Positions 8,572 to 15,373 of a stretch of DNA of 15,373 nucleotides are shown piece by piece. The notes beneath the pieces were generated by a model. That model was not told the DNA's origin. It worked only from the letters and a program-made list of their open reading frames with translations, and did not search any database. Origin of the DNA: Fidelibacterota bacterium UBA6817 (GTDB taxonomy: Bacteria > Fidelibacterota > Fidelibacteria > Fidelibacterales > Fidelibacteraceae); the NCBI GenBank assembly GCA_002452555.1, contig DKER01000094.1, positions 7,648 through 23,020 on the forward strand. Reading direction: 5' to 3'. Made by a program: the position numbers and the translations under genes. Every line of letters starts with the position of its first letter. Within the stretch, counting starts at the first letter, position 1.

Positions 8572-10005
8572 ATGGGTAACAGATCTTTTTTCCGCCAGGT
8601 TCGTTCATTTGAATACTCGTTTTGGATATTAAACATCATTGAAATGCTTGAACGCTTGTCTTACTATGGTGTTCGTGTCGTGATCCCGATTTATATAGCA
8701 CAAGCTGACGAGATACACGGCCTTCATTTTTCCCAGCTTCAAAAAGGACAAATCTTTATGTGGTGGGCTCTGGTCCAATCTTTGATCCCGATGTTCTCAG
8801 GAGGCTTTGCCGATCGCTACGGATACAAAAAAACCCTGACCATCTCATTTATACTTAAAATATCCGGGTATTTGCTGATGGCAACTCAACGAGAATTTTA
8901 TCCTTTTCTGGGAGGGACGCTTGTTCTGGCAACCGGTACGGCATTTTTTAAACCCGGGATACAGGGGTCGCTGGTCCAGACACTTTCACCCGAAAATTCT
9001 TCTGTCGGCTGGGGAATCTTTTATATGCTCATCAACATCGGCGCTTTTCTGGGGGCTCCGTTGGCCCATTTTATGTATGGCATTTCATGGGCCGCCGTCT
9101 TTTACGCATCGGCCGGAATAATATCACTAAACCTTCTTATGCTTTTAACCTATCCCGAAATCCCGTCCAATTCCGACAAAACCGTTTCACCCCTGCATGT
9201 GATAAAAACGACACTCAATGATATTTTCGAACCCAAATTGCTGATTTTTATTATCATTATGTCCGGTTTTTGGCTTGTCTTTATGCAGTTGTTTGATATG
9301 TTACCCAACTTTATTGCAGACTGGGTGGATTCGTCTGATTTGGTTGTTCGATTCAATTTGCCATCTTTCATGCTGCGCATGACAGACCGGGGATTGATGG
9401 TGTCCCAGGAATGGCTGATTAATGCCAATTCAGCAATTATTATACTGACCGTTGTCATTATATCCTGGCTGGTTTCCCGCATGAGACGGGTAACATCCAT
9501 CTTTATCGGCATAACAATTACTTCTGCCGGTTTAATTGTATCCGGTTATTTTATGTCCGGCTACCTTACAATATTAGGCATTCTTCTCTTTTCAATCGGT
9601 GAAATGCTTGCCAGTCCCAAAATGAATGAATATCTGGGAATTATTGCTCCGCCGGGAAAAAAGGGTCAGTACATGGGTTATGCCAATATCCCGCTGGCTA
9701 TCGGATGGGCTTATGGCTCCTTCTTAGGAGGAACGGTTTACGACAAGATGGGGGACAAGGCAAACCTGGCCATCCGGTATCTTCAGGAATTCCATCAGAT
9801 GAGCGAATCTGTTACCAGGCCTGAAGCAATGGCAAAGTTGGTTGACATAACAGGGTTGACATTTAATGAAGCAACTCTTCTTTTGTGGAATACCTATCAT
9901 CCCTATACTTTGTGGACTCGTTTTACACTCATTGGGTTTGTCAGTGCGCTGGGAATTTTTATTTTCTCCTATTATGTGAATGAAGAAAAAGACAAAATAA
10001 AATGA
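8572..10005 (+). CDS. POT-like MFS transporter
   Basis: This 477-residue inner-membrane protein has about 12 or more hydrophobic helices. The first helix carries E24-M-L-E27-R28 followed by LSYYG, matching the ExxER(F/x)YY motif of proton-coupled oligopeptide transporters, where it takes part in proton coupling. A cytoplasmic-loop MFS signature (GGFADRYGYKK, about 83-93) follows the second helix. Insertions are seen between middle helices (about 245-285) and near the end (about 390-440), longer than in a minimal MFS protein. GGAG at 8561-8564 lies 7 bases before the ATG. The stop overlaps the next gene's start by 4 bases, so transporter and PAS protein are probably made together. Di- or tripeptide import is the family expectation, but the overall match is to distant POT-like members and the substrate is unproven. 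A transporter-like sensor role is also possible. Confidence 0.85.
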   Translation: MGNRSFFRQVRSFEYSFWILNIIEMLERLSYYGVRVVIPIYIAQADEIHGLHFSQLQKGQIFMWWALVQSLIPMFSGGFADRYGYKKTLTISFILKISGYLLMATQREFYPFLGGTLVLATGTAFFKPGIQGSLVQTLSPENSSVGWGIFYMLINIGAFLGAPLAHFMYGISWAAVFYASAGIISLNLLMLLTYPEIPSNSDKTVSPLHVIKTTLNDIFEPKLLIFIIIMSGFWLVFMQLFDMLPNFIADWVDSSDLVVRFNLPSFMLRMTDRGLMVSQEWLINANSAIIILTVVIISWLVSRMRRVTSIFIGITITSAGLIVSGYFMSGYLTILGILLFSIGEMLASPKMNEYLGIIAPPGKKGQYMGYANIPLAIGWAYGSFLGGTVYDKMGDKANLAIRYLQEFHQMSESVTRPEAMAKLVDITGLTFNEATLLLWNTYHPYTLWTRFTLIGFVSALGIFIFSYYVNEEKDKIK

Positions 10006-12815
10006 GACGTGTTACAAACACATATTCGGGTTATAAAATTCTTGTTTCTATTCTTTTTGGCATCATTAGCCTTATCCTGAATCTTTACGGATTAGAATTT
10101 CAAATCATTAATTATACAATCACCTTATATCTTGGTTTAGCATTTCCGGTAATGATTGCTATTGTCTGGGGGTGGAGATACGGACTGCTTTCTGTGATTT
10201 CAGGGGGTTATTTACCCATGTTTTTCCATTGGGAGCCTGAAGGTTATGGAACCGTATTCCTTTTTACCGCAAATGTCTGCTGGGTCATTTGGCACGGAAT
10301 ATGGCACGAAATACGTAAACAATCCGGTGAAAACATCTGGAATAACGTGATTACTTTGGAAATTTTATACCGCGCTTTTATGGTTATCATTTATATTTCT
10401 GTCTATCCGTTTGTGTTGTCACTGAATCCCCCTTTTTGGGATAAATCAATTTATCTGAACTCTCTCCATTACGTTTATCTGATCAATTATATCGTTCTTT
10501 ATTCATTTGCGTTATTGTTTCTCATAATGTTTTTTAAGCTCTCATTAACCAATAAGCATGTTCAGTTTCTCTTTAAGCTTAGTCCGCCTCCATGGCAGGA
10601 CAGGGTTCGTCATTTATCGGGTATATTGATGGGCATAGGAATAGTCTTATGGTTATTTACCGGATTGTTCCGATACTATTTGGTCTATTTTTCTACTGTC
10701 CCGTTAATAGAAATTTTATTTTATCACGGTTTTAATAACTTTTTTATCAGGGATATCATCATTATTTCATTTATTACCCTTTTTTTCAATATTTACGAAT
10801 ATCACATACAGAAAGAACACGAATCAAAAAAAACATTCCTTGATAAAAAAAATGCGGAATTCATAGAACTTAAAACAAACGCAGCAATTCTGTCAGAATG
10901 TTCCGTTATAATCAAATCGTTACTAAAACCTGCAAGTCTTGAGGAAAAGATATTGATTTTATGCCGGTCGCTGCTTCAAATACCCAATTTAAAAAACCAC
11001 TGGATTATCCGTTTTGATCCTCGCGTTTCCGAACCGGAGTTCCTGTCTGAAACACCCTATGAAATCCGGCAAAAGATCCTGGCTTATACAAACAGCTATG
11101 AAGGAAAAAATCGAATCAAGAAACTGCTAAACACCGATGAACCGGCTGTTGATCCGGCGGTCGTCGTCAATCAACAAGATCTGTTTCCCGACATATATCA
11201 TGTTCTGATCAGTGCCTGTTACAGGTTTAAAGAGGGGTTTCTTTATGTCGGGCTGGTCGTTGAGGAAAATTTAAATCGTTCAGAAATTTTTAAAAATTTC
11301 CTTTACACAGCCCTCTGCACATTCCGTTCAATCTCCAATCAGGATCCTGTAAAAGAGGATCGGAACATTAGCACCCGGAAAAAAGAGAATTTTACTATTT
11401 TTCAATATTTTTATTCAGATATACCGGGATACTGGATTATAACCACGCCTTCATTATTAATAAAACTGCCCAGTCAGGATTTTTGTCGTTTTTCCGGATA
11501 TTCAACAACAGAGATCACCGGGACTGATCTAAGATCAATTTTAACGCTGGTTGAAACGCCCGAATCATGGGTTGATGCACATAAATTTACGGAGGGTTCT
11601 GTTATCCAAAAAAACGGGTCAAAGGTTCCGGTTCAGTATATTTGCAGCCAATTAACCGGATTTGATTCCTTTCCATATCTGTTTCATATAGCAGACAATC
11701 TGAGCGGTTATATGAAACAGAAAGCTCTTGATGATCGAGAATTCAGATATCGTTCATATTTTAACAATATGAGTGATGCTTCATTTGTAATTGACCATAC
11801 AACCCGTATCATTGATGTTAATCAAACGGCCTGCTCTCTTTTTAAATATAATCGCAATGAAATAATCGGCCTGAAAATTGAAGATATTGTAAGCAAGGAC
11901 GATAAGCCATTCATTGAATTTCATATGCAGCAAATTCTCCAGAACAATATTGCACGATTTGAAAGCACTCATCTGACCAAATATGGTCGCCGTATCCTAA
12001 CAGAAGTCCATGCGCGTAGATTTAATGAATTTGGCCATGATCTGATTCATGTGGTTTTGCGGAATATCAGTGAACGGAAAAAACAGGAAAGAGATCTTTT
12101 GCGTTTTCAGGAAACGATCCGGTTGTTTGCCCAAAAAGGCCATACTGTATTTGTCGGTTTTTCCGAACAGGGACACATCCGTTATTTTAATAATGCAGCA
12201 CTTGAACTGTCGGGGCGATCAGAAAAAGAATTGTCAAATTCAATATTTCATGACGTTTTTGTGGCCCCTGAACACCAACAAAAAGCAGCAAAAATATTTG
12301 AAGATATTCTGACAAACAAGTTCGATGATTCAAGACACATATTGCCGGCAACAGGTTCTGAAGACCTTGAATACTTCTTCCTTTGGGATTTCACATATAT
12401 CAAACGAGACATGCTATATAATTTATTTATTGCAGCAGGAACGGATGTCACCGTTTTATACAAGGATTTGGAACGGTCGCGTCACGAAAAAGAGCAGCTT
12501 GAATACACGTTTAACCGGGCTCCTCTTCCCTTGTTAATATTTAATGAAACGGGCTTTGTTCAAAATGCAAGCACTTCAGCAGAAACGATCCTTGGTTACG
12601 GGTATCATGAATTAAAACTCCTTTCTTTAAAAGATCTTGTATCACACGAGGATTATTTAAAAATACTTTCCGAAACAGAACATGCCCCATCGCTTGCTGT
12701 GTATAACGTTTCTGTTCGCCTGATCGATTCCCGCGACAACACGATTCCCGTCACTGCACATATAACCATTCTTGAGGATCGTAATATTATGATGATATTT
12801 CAGAAAACTGAATAA
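10002..12815 (+). CDS. Membrane protein with GAF-like region and four PAS domains, no kinase or other output domain
   Basis: The 937-residue protein starts with a multi-helix membrane region (residues about 10-267, roughly seven or eight segments, with GWRYGLLSVISGG as a glycine-rich loop). A short charged, probably coiled-coil stretch (268-295) leads to a GAF-like domain (about 296-444). Four PAS folds follow: about 462-577, 581-690 (ends RNISERKKQE), 709-815 and 836-937. The protein stops at the end of the last PAS; there is no HisKA, HATPase, GGDEF, EAL or DNA-binding domain. The 83 bases after the stop, before a convergent gene, hold no lost kinase piece. Its ATG overlaps the transporter stop (ATGA), implying translational coupling. 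It may sense a signal tied to transport and act through a partner protein, such as one of the two kinases upstream; that is inference. The membrane region was not recognised as a named family. Confidence 0.85.
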   Translation: MRRVTNTYSGYKILVSILFGIISLILNLYGLEFQIINYTITLYLGLAFPVMIAIVWGWRYGLLSVISGGYLPMFFHWEPEGYGTVFLFTANVCWVIWHGIWHEIRKQSGENIWNNVITLEILYRAFMVIIYISVYPFVLSLNPPFWDKSIYLNSLHYVYLINYIVLYSFALLFLIMFFKLSLTNKHVQFLFKLSPPPWQDRVRHLSGILMGIGIVLWLFTGLFRYYLVYFSTVPLIEILFYHGFNNFFIRDIIIISFITLFFNIYEYHIQKEHESKKTFLDKKNAEFIELKTNAAILSECSVIIKSLLKPASLEEKILILCRSLLQIPNLKNHWIIRFDPRVSEPEFLSETPYEIRQKILAYTNSYEGKNRIKKLLNTDEPAVDPAVVVNQQDLFPDIYHVLISACYRFKEGFLYVGLVVEENLNRSEIFKNFLYTALCTFRSISNQDPVKEDRNISTRKKENFTIFQYFYSDIPGYWIITTPSLLIKLPSQDFCRFSGYSTTEITGTDLRSILTLVETPESWVDAHKFTEGSVIQKNGSKVPVQYICSQLTGFDSFPYLFHIADNLSGYMKQKALDDREFRYRSYFNNMSDASFVIDHTTRIIDVNQTACSLFKYNRNEIIGLKIEDIVSKDDKPFIEFHMQQILQNNIARFESTHLTKYGRRILTEVHARRFNEFGHDLIHVVLRNISERKKQERDLLRFQETIRLFAQKGHTVFVGFSEQGHIRYFNNAALELSGRSEKELSNSIFHDVFVAPEHQQKAAKIFEDILTNKFDDSRHILPATGSEDLEYFFLWDFTYIKRDMLYNLFIAAGTDVTVLYKDLERSRHEKEQLEYTFNRAPLPLLIFNETGFVQNASTSAETILGYGYHELKLLSLKDLVSHEDYLKILSETEHAPSLAVYNVSVRLIDSRDNTIPVTAHITILEDRNIMMIFQKTE

Positions 12816-12898
12816 GTCCTCATGATTTATATTTTAACCCATCCATAAAAGAATTTTTTATGTTGTGCTGATAAAACGTTTTAAAATTGGACGCGACG

Positions 12899-14209
12899 TT
12901 ATTCCGGCGACTCCAATTGCAGACGAAGAATTCGGGATGCCCGGGTTAGGTCAATCAGTTCTACCGGGGACTTTTTATCATCAAGTTCTACGATCATCCA
13001 ATATGCTTTACTGATTTTTTCCTTTTTTATCAGGTCAACCAGTTTTTTTTGATCACTGAACATTCTTCTGCCGGTGTTTACGTCCCATAATTCAAGCGCC
13101 GTCAGACAACCAAGTGACGGCGTGAGAGGAAACCAAGGCTTTTCCGCAGAAAAATTCGGATCAATTGTCGTTCCGTGTGCCACAATTTCACGTCTCCCGG
13201 CCATACCGGCATAATAGGTAGTATAAGCCGGAAGATACTGAAACCAATATCGGGGAAGAACGGACATATAAAGTTGGCGGGACCAAGCCGAATCATCAAT
13301 TGCTCCATGAAAAAAGTCCACGGGCAACACTTCTCCGGGCATGGAAAGAACAATCAACGGCGTCGGACCAATAAAAACATTCTCGGAAACACTGATCCCC
13401 TGAACGGAAAAGAGTCCTTCCGGTGTGTTGCCATTGGTTATGTATCCCGGCAAATTTGATTTTGACCGCCCCAAATGTGTTACATTCCAAAGCTTGCCGG
13501 TCTTTTTGTCTGTCAAAAACTGACCGCTGCTTTTCCGCAGAATGGTTATTCCCGGATAGTCTCTGTTTTGCCGGAAAAATGTAAAAAATACAGGAGACTC
13601 CGGTAAAAAGTCCTCTGATAATATTAAATCCAACGGAGGTCTGTCCGGTCTGAAATGGAGTTCGGCCCTAAACATTTCCAAAATAGGATTATCCGGCATA
13701 TGGTAAAACTTTTCATTCAACCGATCTCTGATTTCAACAGCGGTTTCTAAAGTAAACTCAGCTCTGTTAAGGTAGAGCCCGGCCATGGAAAAAAGCTTTG
13801 GATCATTTGTGTAATGCATGATTTTCCGTATTTCAGGAATAAACTCCGCGGGATAGAGCCCATAACTGATCTCAAGAAGCGCTCGCAATAATGATGTATC
13901 CATTGAATCATAATAACCAAGGGCGTTTTTAACGGCTTTTTCCGTTGTTTCATCCCGGTAACCGATCAGACCCATCGCCCAGCATGCACTTTCCCAAGCT
14001 TCATAATTATGGGTATCGGGGTGCTCTTTGACCGTTTCCAAAATGATATTTTCTATAAGATTTTTTTCAAATTGTTTTCTGTTATCTAAAAGTGTTCTTT
14101 CAGAAATCGGTTCTTTTGCTCCATCCATCCATAAAATCCGCACCAAAACTGCAAGAATTACAATTCCCGCACCTGTTCCGAGACCTATGCTGATTCCTCT
14201 TTTTTTCAT
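12899..14209 (-). CDS. Membrane-anchored protein with L,D-transpeptidase-like catalytic motif
   Basis: The 436-residue protein begins with a signal anchor (residues about 5-27), placing the rest in the periplasm. Residues about 50-200 are helical with a HEAT/TPR-like look (repeated Ala/Leu-rich helices). The C-terminal part resembles the YkuD L,D-transpeptidase fold: GNTPEGLFSVQG corresponds to the TPxGxF strand, His345 lies in VAHGT and Cys368 in SLGCLTA, the order and rough spacing of the catalytic His and Cys. The Arg that usually follows the Cys (GC[IV]R) is replaced by Leu-Thr, so this is a divergent member. If active it would cross-link peptidoglycan stem peptides or attach proteins to them. 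Its ATG overlaps the stop of the reductase gene (ATGA), and AGGAAGAG just upstream is its ribosome binding site. It could instead be a non-transpeptidase relative. I assign no gene symbol. Confidence 0.65.
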   Translation of the reverse strand: MKKRGISIGLGTGAGIVILAVLVRILWMDGAKEPISERTLLDNRKQFEKNLIENIILETVKEHPDTHNYEAWESACWAMGLIGYRDETTEKAVKNALGYYDSMDTSLLRALLEISYGLYPAEFIPEIRKIMHYTNDPKLFSMAGLYLNRAEFTLETAVEIRDRLNEKFYHMPDNPILEMFRAELHFRPDRPPLDLILSEDFLPESPVFFTFFRQNRDYPGITILRKSSGQFLTDKKTGKLWNVTHLGRSKSNLPGYITNGNTPEGLFSVQGISVSENVFIGPTPLIVLSMPGEVLPVDFFHGAIDDSAWSRQLYMSVLPRYWFQYLPAYTTYYAGMAGRREIVAHGTTIDPNFSAEKPWFPLTPSLGCLTALELWDVNTGRRMFSDQKKLVDLIKKEKISKAYWMIVELDDKKSPVELIDLTRASRILRLQLESPE

Positions 14210-15207
14210 GCAGACTCTTCCTGTACAATTTGATCAATCTTTTTTTCTTCTGCTGCAGAAAACTCAATATTGCCGGAAGCTTTCAAAGCATCATCCAGAT
14301 GGGAAATTTTACGGGCCCCGATGATTGATGTGCTCACTTCCGGGCGCCTCAGCGTCCATGAAACAGCCATTTGTGACAAAGACTGACCCCGCTCTTCCGC
14401 TATAACACTTAATTTTTTCACTTTTGTCAGCATGTTTTGTGAAATGTGTTCCGGTCTAAGAAATCCTTCCGGTCTGCCGGCACGAGAATCTCCGGGGATC
14501 CCGTTCAGATATTTACCCGTGAGAATTCCCTGCTGTAAGGGAGAAAACACGGCACAGCCAATGCCTTCTGATCGAAGGACATCAAAGAGTCCGTTTTCAA
14601 TATCTCTGAACAAAAGGTTGTATTTGGGCTGGTGAACAGTGCAGGGCGTCCCCAGAGATTTAAGGATTTCTGCAGCTTTCAACGTTTCTTCCGGCGAATA
14701 GGAAGAGATGCCCACATAAAGTGCTTTCCCGCTTCGGACAATATGATCAAGGGCATTCATGGTTTCTTCCATGGGCGTTTCAGGGTCCGGCCGATGATGA
14801 TAAAAAATATCCACATAATCAAGTCCCATCCGTTTCAGACTCTGGTCCAGGCTCGCAATCAGGTATTTCCGGCTTCCCCCGTTTCCATACGGACCGGGCC
14901 ACATTAAATATCCTGCTTTCGTTGAAATGACCAGTTCATCCCTGTGTGAGGAAAGATCTTCCTTCAGCACGCGCCCAAAAGTCTTTTCAGCCGTTCCAAA
15001 AGCCGGTCCATAATTATTTGCAAGGTCAAAATGGGTTATACCGTTATCAAAAGCATACAACACAATGTTCCTGGCGTTTTCGTAGATATCAACGCTTCCG
15101 AAATTGTGCCAGAGTCCCAGCGATATTAACGGCAGCTTCAAACCGCTGTTTCCGCAAAAACGGGTCTTCATTTTTTCATACCGTTCGTCATAAGGCATAT
15201 AATTCAT
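14206..15207 (-). CDS. yghZ: Aldo/keto reductase, YghZ (L-glyceraldehyde 3-phosphate reductase) type
   Basis: The 333-residue sequence follows E. coli YghZ over nearly its whole length, with identical or near-identical blocks SLGLWHNFG, THFDLANNYGP, STKAGY, WPGPYG, GGSRKYL, SLDQSLKRMGL, GKALYVGISSYSPE and LTGKYLNGIP. The aldo/keto reductase tetrad is D61, Y66, K97 and H138. The family is a cytosolic (beta/alpha)8 barrel using NADPH; YghZ reduces L-glyceraldehyde 3-phosphate and methylglyoxal, suggesting aldehyde detoxification. The N-terminal MNYMPYDERYEKM matches the short extension of YghZ, and AGGAG (15215-15219, minus strand) lies 7 bases before the ATG, so this start is sound. It is the first gene of a pair with the transpeptidase-like gene. 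The close relation to YghZ makes the family call firm; the physiological substrate here is inferred. Confidence 0.93.
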   Translation of the reverse strand: MNYMPYDERYEKMKTRFCGNSGLKLPLISLGLWHNFGSVDIYENARNIVLYAFDNGITHFDLANNYGPAFGTAEKTFGRVLKEDLSSHRDELVISTKAGYLMWPGPYGNGGSRKYLIASLDQSLKRMGLDYVDIFYHHRPDPETPMEETMNALDHIVRSGKALYVGISSYSPEETLKAAEILKSLGTPCTVHQPKYNLLFRDIENGLFDVLRSEGIGCAVFSPLQQGILTGKYLNGIPGDSRAGRPEGFLRPEHISQNMLTKVKKLSVIAEERGQSLSQMAVSWTLRRPEVSTSIIGARKISHLDDALKASGNIEFSAAEEKKIDQIVQEESA

Positions 15208-15223
15208 TGGTTTACTCCTGTTG

Positions 15224-15267
15224 GGTTGAGGTTTAAATGTTGAAAGGTTGAGGCTCGCGGTGCTCGC
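15224..15267. repeat. short direct repeats upstream of the reductase
   Basis: GGTTGAGG occurs at 15224-15231 and again at 15246-15253, 22 bases apart; GCTCGC occurs at 15253-15258 and 15262-15267. They lie between the reductase start and the 8-bp array. They look like parts of a dispersed intergenic repeat, but other copies cannot be seen in this window. Confidence 0.5.
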
Positions 15268-15272
15268 TGTTT

Positions 15273-15352
15273 AAGGGTTCAAGGGTTCATGAGCTCAAGA
15301 GTTCATGGGTTCATGAGCTCAAGAGTTCAAGGGTTCAAAAGTTCAGACGTTG
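15273..15352. repeat. 8-bp tandem repeat array with a 24-bp higher-order unit
   Basis: Ten consecutive 8-bp units follow the pattern A(A/T)G(G/A)G(T/C)TC: AAGGGTTC twice, ATGAGCTC, AAGAGTTC, ATGGGTTC, ATGAGCTC, AAGAGTTC, AAGGGTTC, AAAAGTTC and a degenerate AGACGTTG. Units 3-5 (15289-15312) and 6-8 (15313-15336) form a 24-bp repeat with 23 of 24 bases identical. There are no unique spacers, so it is not CRISPR. It occupies the upstream region of the reductase gene, and the array may continue as a degenerate form beyond 15352. Confidence 0.85.
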
Positions 15353-15373
15353 AGTCAACTATAAAGAATTAGA

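Noticed and set aside
12844..12862. Inverted repeat CATAAAA/TTTTATG between convergent genes as a terminator
   Set aside because: The stem is only 7 bp and nearly all A/T, too weak for a reliable intrinsic terminator call.
14028..14324. Plus-strand open frame of 98 codons across the transpeptidase/reductase junction
   Set aside because: It lies antisense to two well-supported genes and has no ribosome binding site or known domain.
15273..15352. CRISPR array
   Set aside because: Units are 8 bp, directly adjacent and without spacers; no cas genes are nearby.

Overview
The window looks like chromosomal DNA from a moderately AT-rich, Gram-negative-type bacterium. The best taxonomic clue is the C-terminal sorting domain (YPNPFN start, SGIYFYQ and KLLLVR end) on the broken hydrolase at 7211-8360. 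This type IX secretion tail is typical of the Bacteroidetes/FCB lineages, including Calditrichaeota, Ignavibacteria and related candidate phyla. The many PAS-rich HisKA_2-type kinases and the permease-EIIA fusion fit such an organism, but I cannot name a genus. No phage, transposon, CRISPR, tRNA or rRNA signature was seen.

Layout. Bases 1-1464 (+) are the 3' part of an amino acid permease of the APC family with a C-terminal PTS EIIA-like domain. Bases 1539-4835 (+) encode a large soluble sensor kinase: receiver, six PAS domains, HisKA_2 and ATPase. Bases 4905-6572 (+) encode a second, membrane-bound kinase (7TM sensor, PAS, HisKA_2, ATPase) with a closely similar catalytic core. Convergent to these is a minus-strand pair: a Nudix hydrolase of the CoA pyrophosphatase type (6593-7198), preceded by a serine beta-lactamase-like hydrolase (7211-8360) broken by an out-of-frame internal deletion. 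Divergent from that is a plus-strand pair with a 4-base stop/start overlap: a POT-like MFS transporter (8572-10005) and a membrane protein with a GAF-like region and four PAS folds but no kinase or other output (10002-12815). The right end is a minus-strand pair, also with a 4-base overlap: an aldo/keto reductase of the YghZ type (14206-15207), then a membrane-anchored protein with an L,D-transpeptidase-like His/Cys motif (12899-14209). Upstream of the reductase is a short 8-bp-period tandem repeat.

How the genes may work together. Three PAS-rich sensory proteins lie within about 11 kb, yet no DNA-binding response regulator is present. The receiver on the first kinase could take phosphate from the neighbouring 7TM kinase, and the transmitterless PAS protein is translationally tied to a transporter, recalling transporter-linked sensing such as UhpC/UhpB. 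Both links are inference. The remaining genes (permease-EIIA, Nudix, reductase, transpeptidase-like) look like ordinary metabolic and envelope functions. No stretch of more than 300 bases lacks a gene; the longest gap, 8361-8571, is a divergent intergenic region in which I could place no convincing promoter.
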